From positions 3,658,001 to 3,722,000 of the forward strand of contig NZ_CP032382.1 in the NCBI RefSeq assembly GCF_003589925.1: a DNA stretch of 64,000 bases, given 5' to 3'. The first letter of the stretch is position 1; each line of letters begins with the position of its first letter. The translations under genes were made by a program, and so were the position numbers. The notes below the pieces were generated by a model, which did no database searches, was not told where the DNA came from, and saw only the letters and a program-made list of their open reading frames with translations. This DNA is from Chryseolinea soli (GTDB lineage: Bacteria; Bacteroidota; Bacteroidia; Cytophagales; Cyclobacteriaceae). Positions 52,021 to 62,031 of this stretch are shown in pieces.

Positions 52021-53040
52021 ATGAAATACATAGTTTGTGAACAGCCGGGTCGATTCGTTCTAAAGGAGAAAGAGATTCCGGATTTTGAGTCGGGTAATGC
52101 GCTGCTTACGGTTAAGCGAGTAGGCATTTGTGGAACTGATTTGCATGCCTTTAAGGGTAATCAGCCGTTTTTTAACTATCCCCGGATATTGGGCCATGAG
52201 CTGGCGACGGTCGTTCTTGAAGTCGACGAGAATGAGCAAGGGATCACGCAAGGAAGCAGAGTGGTCATCATTCCGTATGTTAACTGTGAGCGGTGTGTCG
52301 CCTGCCGGAGTGGGAGGTCAAATTGCTGTGAACGCATTCAAGTGCTCGGCGTCCATATCGACGGAGGAATGCAAGAGGTGATTTCAGTGCCGTCGCGGCT
52401 GCTCATTAAGGCGGATGAGCTGACCCTTGATGAAATAACAATTGTTGAGCCGCTGGCTGTGGGCGCTCATGCCCTTAGGCGGGCGAATGTTCAGAAGACG
52501 GATGTTATTGTGGTGATGGGATGTGGACCTATTGGTCTTGGAATTATTCAGCTCGCGAAATACATTGGTGCACGTGTGATTGCTGTGGATATCAATGAAC
52601 ATCGGTTACAGGTTGCCAAAGAATTTTTTGAAGCCGACTTAGCTGTACGCGAGAGTGATGATGATTTGGCAAAGATTAGGGATTTCACTGGCGGTAATCT
52701 GGCGGATTATGTTTTTGATGCTACTGGCAGTCGCGCTGCGATAGAAGGTGGGATTAAATTTATGAATCACGGCGGGGCTTTTATGCTAGTCGGGTTGACG
52801 AAGGGCGAATTGTCTTTCCATCATCCGGCCATTCATGCAAAGGAATCAACCATTATGTGCTGCAGAAACGCTACCCGTGAGGACTTCATTTTTGTGATGA
52901 ATGCCATTCGGAAAAAAAGGTTTAATTCGTCAGCCTATATTACGAGGCGCGCGGCGCAGGAGGAGATATTGACCGGTTTTCCTGATTGGGCAAATCCTGC
53001 GTCTGCAGAAATCAAAGTGTTGACGAGATGGTCTGAGTGA
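52021..53040 (+). CDS. Zinc-dependent medium-chain alcohol dehydrogenase
   Basis: 339 residues. GroES-like catalytic domain with the Cys ligand in GICGTDLHAFKG, His in ILGHE, and four structural-zinc cysteines (CERCVACRSGRSNCCE); Rossmann domain with VMGCGPIGLGIIQLAKYIGARVIAVD, whose Asp points to NAD+. It resembles the sugar-acid/polyol dehydrogenase branch (L-galactonate or sorbitol type). Coming 90 bases after a fucosidase gene, it probably oxidises a sugar or sugar acid derived from the same glycan, for instance as an alternative fuconate- or galactonate-pathway step. Exact substrate unknown. Confidence 0.9.
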   Translation: MKYIVCEQPGRFVLKEKEIPDFESGNALLTVKRVGICGTDLHAFKGNQPFFNYPRILGHELATVVLEVDENEQGITQGSRVVIIPYVNCERCVACRSGRSNCCERIQVLGVHIDGGMQEVISVPSRLLIKADELTLDEITIVEPLAVGAHALRRANVQKTDVIVVMGCGPIGLGIIQLAKYIGARVIAVDINEHRLQVAKEFFEADLAVRESDDDLAKIRDFTGGNLADYVFDATGSRAAIEGGIKFMNHGGAFMLVGLTKGELSFHHPAIHAKESTIMCCRNATREDFIFVMNAIRKKRFNSSAYITRRAAQEEILTGFPDWANPASAEIKVLTRWSE

Positions 53041-53101
53041 AGGGGGTGACACGGCATTGCATTTCAACCCGATGCGTGCCCTGAAAGCGCCTGGCAGGCC
53101 C

Positions 53102-53887
53102 TCATTCGAGCAGGCGTATCTTGATGTTGCGGAAATTGATTGGCTGTCCTTCGCTTTGAAGAGCGATGAAACCGGATTTTAACGCCTTTCCCGGCTGCCA
53201 CTCGCTGGTGTTATACTCTTCTACTGATCCACCGCCGATAGTAGGTTTGGAATATTGGAGTACCGTGTCGCCATTGATTAGATGAGTAATCAGGGAATCA
53301 CCCAAGACAATTAAATCTGCTTTGACCCACGTACCAGGTTTGTAGGATGGGGAGGAAGAGTCAAGGCAGTGGCTCTCGTATCGTTTTCCGTTAAACAGTA
53401 TTTCTGTACCGGGTGAGCACATGTTACCCGTCGGTCGAGGTTGGCCGTCTTCCAGCTCAGCCAGGAACTGCATTTCAACGCAGATCGGCCAACCTTGGTC
53501 CACGTTCATCGTTCTGGGGTCTTGGGCGTGGAACATGACGCCGCTATTGAGAGCGGTATTTGCTGGCGCGTCGTCGCGCACCTGTCCGATAAATTGGTAT
53601 TCAAGGGAAAGGTGAAATTTTGAAAAAGGGGACTTGTAGTAAAGGTGTCCGAATTGGCCGTCGAATTTCTTATAGTGATCATATCGAACTTTGATCATGC
53701 CCTCTTCGACCCGAAATGTTTCGCCGTAGTTATCGCCGACCGGATGATGATTGATTTTAACGATCCAGTTGCTGATGTCACTTCCGTTGAACAGATTTCT
53801 CCATTCATCGGCGGGTTCGGAAGAATAGCACGAAGCCAGCGCAATGATCGACACGATCAAAATCACGTGGAATGTAGTTTTTTTCAA
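53102..53887 (-). CDS. DUF1080 (3-keto-disaccharide hydrolase-like) lipoprotein
   Basis: 261 residues starting at a TTG (53887); no in-frame ATG precedes it, and the TTG gives a clean lipoprotein signal MKKTTFHVILIVSIIALASC (Cys20). Concanavalin-like DUF1080 sandwich: WRNLFNGSDISNWIV, FGHLYYKSPFSKFHLSLEYQF, NSGVMFHAQDP, WPICVEMQFLAE, GTWVKADLIVLGDSLITHLINGDTVLQYS, and SGFIALQSEGQPINFRNIKIRLL. Members bind or hydrolyse oxidised disaccharides in the periplasm or on the surface. Convergent with the zinc dehydrogenase gene. Confidence 0.9.
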   Translation of the reverse strand: MKKTTFHVILIVSIIALASCYSSEPADEWRNLFNGSDISNWIVKINHHPVGDNYGETFRVEEGMIKVRYDHYKKFDGQFGHLYYKSPFSKFHLSLEYQFIGQVRDDAPANTALNSGVMFHAQDPRTMNVDQGWPICVEMQFLAELEDGQPRPTGNMCSPGTEILFNGKRYESHCLDSSSPSYKPGTWVKADLIVLGDSLITHLINGDTVLQYSKPTIGGGSVEEYNTSEWQPGKALKSGFIALQSEGQPINFRNIKIRLLE

Positions 53888-53920
53888 GGTTTTCGAGTTT
53901 GACGACTTGTCGATCTTACG

Positions 53921-54499
53921 CTATGCTACAGTTACCAATGTCGACGAATTCCTGAGCTGGTTGCGGAGACACTGTGTTGCGCGATACACGTGGTTCACCA
54001 CGGATTGGTACTTGACACCTGTAACCTCGACGATCTGTTCATATTCGAGTTTCTCAAAAAATCGGAGGTATAGGATTTCGCGTTGCCGGGCTGGTAGTCC
54101 ATTGAGGGCCCTTTCGATTTGCTGTTTACGGAAAGTTTGTGTTTCGTCTTGGGCAAGCATGTCTTCATAGCTAATCTGGAAGTCTTCATCCAGGGGGTCG
54201 ATTGGCGTTTGCTTTTTCTTCGCGCTTTTCAAGTGGTTAAAACAGATGGACCGGATGGCCCGATACATGTAGCCCTTTACATTCTCGATTCGGCCGATTT
54301 GCTCTTTTTTTACCCACATTTTGACAAATAAATCCTGCACCAGGTCTTCTGCCACCTCTTCATATGACACTAGGCCACGTGCGTAGGAAATGAGCCCGGG
54401 ATAGAGGTGATAATGGAAGGTTGCGTAGCAATTCTCACTTCCCTGACACACTGAATCCCAGAGTTGCGAAAGTCTCGTTGATTGATTTGAGGTTTGCAT
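53921..54499 (-). CDS. ECF sigma factor, Bacteroidota expansion type
   Basis: 192 residues. Sigma-70 region 2 (about 25-95: YATFHYHLYPGLISYARGLVSYEEVAEDLVQDLFVKMWVKKEQI, then VKGYMYRAIRSICFNHLKSAKKK) and region 4 (about 125-185: IERALNGLPARQREILYLRFFEKLEYEQIVEVTGVKYQSVVNHVYRATQCLRNQL). No anti-sigma (FecR-type) gene or STN-type receptor is next to it, unlike typical carbohydrate-sensing ECF units. It could control the neighbouring DUF1080 and GH95 genes. Encoded 33 bases upstream of the DUF1080 gene on the same strand. Confidence 0.93.
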   Translation of the reverse strand: MQTSNQSTRLSQLWDSVCQGSENCYATFHYHLYPGLISYARGLVSYEEVAEDLVQDLFVKMWVKKEQIGRIENVKGYMYRAIRSICFNHLKSAKKKQTPIDPLDEDFQISYEDMLAQDETQTFRKQQIERALNGLPARQREILYLRFFEKLEYEQIVEVTGVKYQSVVNHVYRATQCLRNQLRNSSTLVTVA

Positions 54500-55170
54500 A
54501 GGCTTTTAGGTTTGTTCTCATGTTTAGCACACGATTGCAGCACCTAAGGTCAATAAAAGCTTCAGGGGGTAGGGAAGGTCAAAACGGTCAAAAAAGGAGT
54601 ACAAATCGTGCAAACCGACCAGACGGGGCCAAAAATCAGGTTTTTGACTTCAGCAATGGCGGCTTTCCTTTGGGATTTTTGCCTTCTAAGGTCTAATTAC
54701 TCAGGATCCTGGTATTTTCTATAAACCATCGCCAAGCTGCCACGCGCCAAAATCCTTTTAATGGCTGGACATTTTTCTTGTTCTATACTCTCCAGGTGGG
54801 TATGGAATCGGAAATAATTTGTCTAGAACTAGAGAAAGGAACGAACTATGGTTGCCGGAAATAGTGCCATCTTTTGTCATACAGGTTTTTTGAAAAGCTA
54901 TTTTTGCGACTCAGGAAAAAAAGTTTACCGTCATTCCGTCAAGAGGCTCAGGCCGACAAAACGGTTGTCAATGGGGTTAGAAAAAGGGCACTGGCCCATG
55001 CCTGGGGAACTGATAGGCAGGTTCAATACTTTGTAGATGCCATTCTAGTGAGTTGTCAATTTAGTGAAGAAGAATCCGTGCAGACTGTAGCCGTATACCA
55101 CTTATTTACCCCGACCGAGGCCATTCGCGAAGGCAACCACGCCTCTGGTTATTACCATTTTTTGTTTGTT
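54500..55170. promoter_or_regulatory. Divergent promoter region of the ECF sigma gene and second GH95 gene
   Basis: About 670 bp. A long open frame continuous with the GH95 gene runs through its right half (from 54874), but its residues (FRQEAQADKTVVNGVRKRALAHAWG) precede a proper signal peptide and are unlikely to be translated, though a remnant of an older gene is possible. No clear operator was found. Confidence 0.45.
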
Positions 55171-57546
55171 ATGAGACTGCAAATCCTGATCGTGCTTTTT
55201 CTGTTCTGTTTGAATGGCTACTCGCAGACAAAAGCAGTTGTGGAGCCTTCCTTATTGTATTATTTTACAACGCCGGCCTCAACCTGGAGTGAGGCTATTC
55301 CGATCGGCAATGGCCGAATGGGTGGAATGGTTTTCGGCGGAACGTCCAGCGAACGAATTCAGACCAACGATGATACGTTTTGGTCTGGTGAACCGCGCGA
55401 TTTGCAACGTCCAGGCGCTTATGCTTATATGCCAGAAATCCGTCAGCAACTGTATGACGGTAACACAGCTGAAGCGGCCAGATTAATAGATGAGTATATG
55501 CTAGGCCCCTGGAACCAAAGCTATATGCCGTTGGCTGATATTCTATTAAGCATGGCGGTTGATTCAGCAACAAACTACAGACGCGAGCTTGACTTGCGCA
55601 CCGGGGTAGTAACGGTCTCTTTTGCCAGTGAAGGTGTCAACTATGAGCGCGAAATTTTCGCTTCGTTTCCGGATCAAACCATTGTAATTCGCATAACAGC
55701 CAGTAAGAAAAGGGCAATCAATTTGACAGCAGGGCTCACCAGTTTGATAAGGCATCAGACCACGACGGAAAACAACGCCTTGGTTATTAGGGGCCAGGCG
55801 CCTGTGCATATCGAACCGAATTATCAAGGAGTGCACGATCCCATTTATGTGCCGGACCACGGAATGCGGTTTGAGGGGAGGCTACTGTTTTCGGAGACCG
55901 ATGGTGAACTGACAGGAGAGGGCGATCAACTAAAGTTGCGGAACGCCTCTTGTGTGACACTCACCTTTATAGCTGCCACGAGCTACAACGGGTTTGACAA
56001 AGATCCATACAAGGACGGAAAAGATGAGAAGGGGCTCGTCCAGTCCTACGCGGAAAGACTTAAAGGGAAGAAATATAAGAGATTGTACGAAACGCATATC
56101 AAAGATTTTGCTTCGTTATTTGATCGGGTAAAGATTGATCTCGGTAATACGTCAGATTCCAACTTGCCAATCGATAAGCGAATCGGGCGTTACGACGGTC
56201 ATGATCCTGCGTTAACGGCGTTGTATTTTCAGTTTGGACGCTACCTGTTGATTTCCTGTTCGCGCCCTGGCTCTCAGCCTGCGAATTTGCAGGGGATATG
56301 GAGCAATTTGTTGCAACCTGCCTGGAGTGCGAATTGGACGATCAATTGTAATGCCCAAATAAACTACTGGCCCGTGGAAATAGCGAACCTTTCCGAATGC
56401 CATCTGCCATTCATTGACCTCATCCGCGAGACGACGGTTGACGGAAGTAAGACTGCCAGGAATCTCTATCATTCACGTGGGTGGGTCGCTCATCATAATC
56501 TGGACCTATGGCGAACGACCTGGCCGGTGGGGGGAACAGGGCTATGGGCCATTTATCAGGTGGGCGGTGCGTGGTTATGCCAGCACATCTGGGAGCACTA
56601 CCTGTTCACGCAAGACAAGCAATTTTTGAATGAGAACTACCCGATATTACAACAGGCCTCTTTGTTCTATCTGGATAATTTACAACCCAACCGGGAGGGT
56701 CATCTCGTCACAAGCCCTGCGGTATCTTTTGAGAACCACTACCGGAAATCAAATGGAGAAAAAGGATGGGCGTGTGCGGGTCCGGCTCAGGACATGCAAA
56801 TCATGCGGTCGCTCTTTAAAAACACGTTAGCGGCAATCGACATTTTGAAAAAGGATCAGGATCAGTCATTCAAGAAGAGTCTCCTGGAAGGGTATGAAAG
56901 ACTTGCTCCAATGAAGATAAGTCCGACGACGGGTCGGCTACAGGAATGGGACGATGACTGGGAGGCCACGGATCAAAACGATCAAGTGCCACAGGGTTGG
57001 GGACTGGTGGCAAGTAACCTTATCTCGGTGCACAAGACCCCGGAGTTGGCAGAAGCTTTTCGCAAGACGGTTGAATTTCGCAAACCTGGACATGGTCAAA
57101 ATGCGGCAAGCTGGACCGGTGCGTTCGCAGCTAATTTCTGGGCAAGGCTCGGTGAGGGCGATAGTGTGCAAAGCATTATAGACATTCATTTTGACAAAGC
57201 GTTGTATTCGAACCTCACCTGTAAGTTTGCCAATTCCTGGCAAATCGATGGCAACCTGGGGTTAACGGCAGCTATTGCTGAAATGGTGTTGCAAAGTCAG
57301 GATGGGGAGATTTCGCTACTTCCTGCCCTAGCATCGAAATACCCTTCGGGTAATGTTACGGGTCTAAAAGCAAGGGGAGGCTACGAAGTGGATGTTTTTT
57401 GGCGCGAAGGTAAGCTTGAGAGAGCCGTTGTTCGGTCAACGAACACAGAGGCGCGAACGGTTTCATGTCGCTATAAAGACAAAACAAAGACCTTACCAAT
57501 AAGTCCGTTGGGAACGCTGGTCCTTTCATTGAAAGACTTTCAATGA
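55171..57546 (+). CDS. GH95 alpha-L-fucosidase (2)
   Basis: 791 residues from the ATG at 55171, beginning signal peptide MRLQILIVLFLFCLNGYSQ. Same GH95 architecture as the gene at 49418: TTPASTWSEAIPIGNGRMGGMVFGG at the N-terminus, the Asn pair in WTINCNAQINYWPVE, Glu in TSPAVSFENHY and Asp in WQIDGNLGLTAA. The sequence around these differs enough from the first enzyme (for example INCNAQINYWPVE against ININTQMNYWPAE) that it may prefer another linkage or an alpha-L-galactoside. Stands alone on this strand, converging with the hybrid regulator gene. Confidence 0.94.
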   Translation: MRLQILIVLFLFCLNGYSQTKAVVEPSLLYYFTTPASTWSEAIPIGNGRMGGMVFGGTSSERIQTNDDTFWSGEPRDLQRPGAYAYMPEIRQQLYDGNTAEAARLIDEYMLGPWNQSYMPLADILLSMAVDSATNYRRELDLRTGVVTVSFASEGVNYEREIFASFPDQTIVIRITASKKRAINLTAGLTSLIRHQTTTENNALVIRGQAPVHIEPNYQGVHDPIYVPDHGMRFEGRLLFSETDGELTGEGDQLKLRNASCVTLTFIAATSYNGFDKDPYKDGKDEKGLVQSYAERLKGKKYKRLYETHIKDFASLFDRVKIDLGNTSDSNLPIDKRIGRYDGHDPALTALYFQFGRYLLISCSRPGSQPANLQGIWSNLLQPAWSANWTINCNAQINYWPVEIANLSECHLPFIDLIRETTVDGSKTARNLYHSRGWVAHHNLDLWRTTWPVGGTGLWAIYQVGGAWLCQHIWEHYLFTQDKQFLNENYPILQQASLFYLDNLQPNREGHLVTSPAVSFENHYRKSNGEKGWACAGPAQDMQIMRSLFKNTLAAIDILKKDQDQSFKKSLLEGYERLAPMKISPTTGRLQEWDDDWEATDQNDQVPQGWGLVASNLISVHKTPELAEAFRKTVEFRKPGHGQNAASWTGAFAANFWARLGEGDSVQSIIDIHFDKALYSNLTCKFANSWQIDGNLGLTAAIAEMVLQSQDGEISLLPALASKYPSGNVTGLKARGGYEVDVFWREGKLERAVVRSTNTEARTVSCRYKDKTKTLPISPLGTLVLSLKDFQ

Positions 57547-57610
57547 GAAAGGAAGCTATTTAGCAGGTTTGGAATACGACAGATGCTGAAAGGCTACAGT
57601 GGATGATATT

Positions 57611-57811
57611 TTAATCATTATCGGGGCGATCGTTTGTCCTCATGGCGGTGGCGCCTTTCAGGTCGTTGATCTTTCTCATAATTGACTTAAAACTAGATCG
57701 TATTTTCGATGGATGAATGTTTTTTTTCTTCACGACAAATGGAAGATCAACGGCTCCATTTTGGAAGCCTTGATGTTCAGATCCAAAGCGGTTGACATAT
57801 TTAGAGCTCAT
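57611..57811 (-). CDS. Small hypothetical protein coupled to the hybrid regulator
   Basis: 66 residues, basic and polar (MSSKYVNRFGSEHQGFQNG, VVKKKNIHPSKIRSSFKSIMRKINDL), no signal peptide or membrane segment. Its ATG overlaps the regulator's TGA by 4 bases (ATGA, 57808-57811), typical of translational coupling, which is the main reason to believe it. Function unknown. Confidence 0.4.
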   Translation of the reverse strand: MSSKYVNRFGSEHQGFQNGAVDLPFVVKKKNIHPSKIRSSFKSIMRKINDLKGATAMRTNDRPDND

Positions 57812-60800
57812 AACGATGATTGATTTAACTTTTTTCTAAATCTCTTTACATATTCTGAAGGAGTTATCGTAAACAGTTTTGTAAACTGTTCCCTAAAATA
57901 TTGCACATTCTCAAAGCCAATCGTGTAAGCCACTTCTTTGATCCGGCTGTCGGTTGTGATGAGTAATTCGGCAGCGCGTTTCAACTTAAGATAGCGAATA
58001 AACTCGTTTACCGAAAGGCCTGACATCGATTTTACTTTACGGTATAGGTTTGAGTGACTCATGTTCATGACCTTTGCAAACATGGCCACCGTAAAATCCT
58101 CATTGACAAGGTTATCTTCTACGGTTTGAATACATTTCCTCAGGAACAATCTATATTCTTCGGATACTTTTTCTGCGTTTTGTTGGAGTGTGATCTCGTT
58201 AAAAAAATATTTACGTAGCGAGCTTCGACCCTTAAGGATATTTTTAATACGTGCCAGGAGGAGCTCTTTTTCAAATGGTTTTGTTATATAGTCATCTGCT
58301 CCGCATTCAATACCTTTCAGTTTGACTTCGGGGGAAGAAGTCCCGGTCAGAAGAATGACGGGAATATGACTGTAGTCCGGTGATTCTTTAATGATGGAAC
58401 AGAAATCTACACCGTTCATGCCTGGCATAACGATATCAGAGATTATGATGTCGGGTGATGTTTTTTTCATGATCTCAAGTCCCTCATTGGCACTGCCGGC
58501 TTCGATAATGCGATAGTCTTGCAGAATCTTTCGGATATAGCTTCGTAATTCAGGATCGTCATCGATTGCCAGAACAGTGGCTTTTCCGCCGATAAGATTT
58601 TCCACTTGTTCACCCGATGGTGCTGTTTCGGAAACGATCGGTGTAATGTCAGCCAGTTCGAAAGCCAATTCTTCAATGAGATTTGGTGCATCGTCAGTGA
58701 CGGTGACTGCGTCATCAGGCGGATTTCCCTTAGGGAACTGGTAGGTGAACATGGTGCCGCGGTCTGGAGAATTCTTGTACGTTAAGCTTCCTTGTTGCAT
58801 CATGGCAATGCGCTTAGAAACGTGGAGTCCGATGCCAAAACCATTCTTTTTTGGACCTGAAGGATCATCGGCGCGATAGAATTTGTCGAAAAGTTTTTGT
58901 CCTGTTGCCACTGGAATTCCCGGGCCAGAGTCTCGTACCTGAATTTCAATGAGGTCGGCATGTTCGGTTAAGGTGATGGACACCATGCCTTCCGGCGGGG
59001 TATATTTTATGGCGTTGGATACGAGGTTGAAAAGCACAATTTCCACTTTTTCGCGGTCCGTGTAGGCGGTTATACGGCTTGCCGAAGATTGAAAATTGTA
59101 TTGAATTCTCTTGGCTTTAACCTGATTTGTAAAACACAGGTATACTTCGTTGCAGACATCGTTCATGTCGATTACTTGCAAATGAAATTGCGCGACGTCG
59201 TTTTCTGTGCTTTTGAAAAGGAGGAGCTGGTCCACCAAACTCAAAAGCCTTGAGGCATTCCGATGTACGGCACTGATGTCGACTACATTGATATTTTTGC
59301 CTTCGTTGTTCAATAGATCTTTGATCGGATTGACAATCAGGGTAAGTGGTGTGCGAAGTTCGTGAGCAATGTTTGTGAAAAAGGAAATCTTCCGTTCATT
59401 CAGTTCTACTTCCTGTTCTGCTTTAAGTTTGGATAACTCAAGCTCATGCTCCATTTCAGCTTTCTTTCGCTGATAGTAGCTGTATCCGTACAGGGAAGCG
59501 GCAATGATGAGGGCATACGCGATATACGCCCACCAGGTGCGATACCAGGGCGGGAGCACGACAACGGTAATTATCTTTGGACTTTTACTCCATTCGCCAT
59601 TGGCGTTGGTCGTCCGAATTTGGAGTACGTAGGTGCCGTCCTGAAGACTTGAGTAGTTTATGATTTTGCTGTCGCGCAGGTAGTTCCAGTCCTTGTCCCA
59701 TCCATTCAAAAAGTAAGAGTATTTGATTTTTCCGGCGTAAGAATATTCGGGGGCGACAATGTCAAGTGAAAACATAGCCTTGCTATAAGGCAGAACTATT
59801 TTGTCAAAGTCGTATCCATTTTCCGTGTTCTCAACAAAATTGTTGTCGAGCCCGACATTGCTGTTGAGTACTCTCATGCCGGTAACGTAGAGATTGGGAA
59901 AGGTCATTTGCTGACCGATGGTATCGGGGCTCACCACGGTGAGTCCGTTTAGACCACCGAATAGAAGTGTGCCATCAGAGAGCGTGGCCGAGGCATTGAA
60001 ATAGAATTGATCACCTTGGAGCCCATCTGCCTCTGAGTAATTTTGAAACGATGGAGAGTTACGGGGCTTGAAACGCGACAATCCTGAGAGTGTACTGACC
60101 CAGATGTAACCGTGTCTATCTTTTTCAAACCGCTGGACGGTGTTGTTAGGTAGTCCCTCGCGCTCAGTAAATGTTTTAATAGAACCGTTTGTGGCGTTGT
60201 ACATTAGCAGTCCGGTGCCTTGCGTACCCATCCAGACTGTTCCATTTTCTTCAAAGCTAAAATCCCTCACGCTCGCATCGACGTCTATGCGCTGTATCTG
60301 AGGGCTGTTTTTACTTAATCGTATGGCGGCGTCAAAAGTACCGACCCAAAGGTTTCCGCGATGATCATCGCCGATTGAAACTATTTGATCGGTTATGGGG
60401 AAGCCGGCGTCAACGAAGCAATCGCATTCACGGTTATACTTGAACAGCATTTCGTTTTGTTCACGTTCGGCAGCGCTGCCGTGGATACATCCGGCCCATA
60501 AGGTGCTGTCCGGACCTAGGAACAAACTCCAGACGAACTGTTCTTGCGTTCGTCCTTTAAATTTAATGGGGATAAAAGTTTTGCGTTTCTTATCGAACTT
60601 AAACACGCCGGCTCCATAAGTTGCTACGAATATATCACCGAATTTGTCCTTCGCTATAGAAGGTACATGGTCCGCAGCTCTCGGGTAACCCATCTTTGAA
60701 GGTTGGAAATTTTCAAATTTATCGGTGATGCGGTTCCAGACGCTAAGGCCATTTTCGTCCGTACCGATCCAGACGTTATCGCCATCTTGGCATAACGAGA

Positions 60801-61860
60801 AGACAACATTGGACGCTAGGCTATTTGGATTGTTAGGTTCGTGGCGAATGACGTTGAAGAGTCTTTTTTTGCCTTCGATTATGCTGACACCGCCTCGCAT
60901 GGTGCCAATCCATTTTCGTTGTTCTTCATCAATGTACACACAATACAAGTGGTTGCTAGAAATGGAATGAAACTCATCCTGTCGGTAAACCTTATCGACA
61001 TTCTTATTTTTGGGGTTTACGACATATAGGCCGCCACCATCGCTGGAAATCCAGTTTAAACCGTTCGAGTCATGGACGATGTGCATGATTCTGTTGCTGT
61101 TTATGTCGCTGTTGCTGATCTTGAGGGGCAGGAGTGTTCCCGCCTTCAGATTAAACTCATAGATACCTGCGTTGGTGCCGATCCAAAATGTGCCGTCTGC
61201 TTGCTCGGCAATGCAGTTTGACGTTGGGATATCTTTGAATAGAAATTTTGCTTGTCGATGTTTCCAGTCAAGTATGACAACCCCACTGGCTACGGTTGTC
61301 AGATACAGCGTTCCATTGTGCCCTTCTCCAATGTCGAGTACGTTGACGGGTTGGGTTGTGCCCAGATCAATATAGGTTGCGCGCGTCGACCCAATTGGGC
61401 ACTGAAAGACGCCAAAGGACGTCCCTATAAAAACATGATTATGATGATAGCGTAGAATGTTGACGTATGGTCGGTTTGATAGTTCATGTCCGCTTGCATC
61501 GTAGAATCGTATTCGGGAAAACGTGGAGGACCGCGGTTCCATCACGGCTGCGCCACGGCGTGTTCCAATCCAAATCTTTCCTGTGCTATCTCCTGTCAAT
61601 GCATTAACTTGATTGTCTGGTAAACTGAGCGTGTCTTCAAATCGCGTTCGGAACTTCGTAAATGAATAGCCATCGTAGCGATTCAATCCGTCAAATGTTC
61701 CGATCCAAATGAAGCCGTATTTGTCCTTTGTTATAGAGGTCACCGTGCTGTTTGACAATCCGGCCTGTACATCTAGTCGGGAAATCGTTTGCCCATGGCA
61801 ATAGAGCGTGGATAACACCACGACAGACCATGCACACATAGCAATCAATATCCTTCTCAT
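57808..61860 (-). CDS. Hybrid two-component system regulator (HTCS)
   Basis: 1350 residues spanning sensor, kinase and DNA binding in one chain. Signal peptide 1-23; two-propeller sensor of reg_prop repeats (about 25-670, repeated YGFIWIGTFDGLNRYD-type blades); Y_Y_Y domain (about 690-760); a transmembrane helix (YIAYALIIAASLYGYSYYQ, about 765-785); HisKA with phospho-His833 in NIAHELRTPLT; HATPase_c (NAIKYTPPEG, DSGPGIP, GFGIGLHVSK); receiver with Asp1142 in ISDIVMPGMNG; and an AraC-type HTH (about 1240-1345). Such proteins bind oligosaccharides in the periplasm and activate nearby polysaccharide-utilisation genes. The neighbouring SusC/SusD pair and GH95 genes are the likely targets. Confidence 0.96.
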   Translation of the reverse strand: MRRILIAMCAWSVVVLSTLYCHGQTISRLDVQAGLSNSTVTSITKDKYGFIWIGTFDGLNRYDGYSFTKFRTRFEDTLSLPDNQVNALTGDSTGKIWIGTRRGAAVMEPRSSTFSRIRFYDASGHELSNRPYVNILRYHHNHVFIGTSFGVFQCPIGSTRATYIDLGTTQPVNVLDIGEGHNGTLYLTTVASGVVILDWKHRQAKFLFKDIPTSNCIAEQADGTFWIGTNAGIYEFNLKAGTLLPLKISNSDINSNRIMHIVHDSNGLNWISSDGGGLYVVNPKNKNVDKVYRQDEFHSISSNHLYCVYIDEEQRKWIGTMRGGVSIIEGKKRLFNVIRHEPNNPNSLASNVVFSLCQDGDNVWIGTDENGLSVWNRITDKFENFQPSKMGYPRAADHVPSIAKDKFGDIFVATYGAGVFKFDKKRKTFIPIKFKGRTQEQFVWSLFLGPDSTLWAGCIHGSAAEREQNEMLFKYNRECDCFVDAGFPITDQIVSIGDDHRGNLWVGTFDAAIRLSKNSPQIQRIDVDASVRDFSFEENGTVWMGTQGTGLLMYNATNGSIKTFTEREGLPNNTVQRFEKDRHGYIWVSTLSGLSRFKPRNSPSFQNYSEADGLQGDQFYFNASATLSDGTLLFGGLNGLTVVSPDTIGQQMTFPNLYVTGMRVLNSNVGLDNNFVENTENGYDFDKIVLPYSKAMFSLDIVAPEYSYAGKIKYSYFLNGWDKDWNYLRDSKIINYSSLQDGTYVLQIRTTNANGEWSKSPKIITVVVLPPWYRTWWAYIAYALIIAASLYGYSYYQRKKAEMEHELELSKLKAEQEVELNERKISFFTNIAHELRTPLTLIVNPIKDLLNNEGKNINVVDISAVHRNASRLLSLVDQLLLFKSTENDVAQFHLQVIDMNDVCNEVYLCFTNQVKAKRIQYNFQSSASRITAYTDREKVEIVLFNLVSNAIKYTPPEGMVSITLTEHADLIEIQVRDSGPGIPVATGQKLFDKFYRADDPSGPKKNGFGIGLHVSKRIAMMQQGSLTYKNSPDRGTMFTYQFPKGNPPDDAVTVTDDAPNLIEELAFELADITPIVSETAPSGEQVENLIGGKATVLAIDDDPELRSYIRKILQDYRIIEAGSANEGLEIMKKTSPDIIISDIVMPGMNGVDFCSIIKESPDYSHIPVILLTGTSSPEVKLKGIECGADDYITKPFEKELLLARIKNILKGRSSLRKYFFNEITLQQNAEKVSEEYRLFLRKCIQTVEDNLVNEDFTVAMFAKVMNMSHSNLYRKVKSMSGLSVNEFIRYLKLKRAAELLITTDSRIKEVAYTIGFENVQYFREQFTKLFTITPSEYVKRFRKKLNQSSL

Positions 61861-62031
61861 CGTCTGTCAAACGCGTTTGATTAGCGGTTTTTCACCACAA
61901 AGTTGCGTAATCTATGCAGATAAAATAGCCAAATTTCCACAGAGTTCAAATGAGCGAAACGGGGGTGTTTAGAGGGCTTATATAGTAGTGAAATGAGGGT
62001 AAAGGCGACGTATCCGTAGGGCTCTAAAAGC

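Noticed and set aside
54874..55170. N-terminal extension of the second GH95 protein
   Set aside because: It precedes a complete signal peptide starting at 55171 and has no GH95 features.
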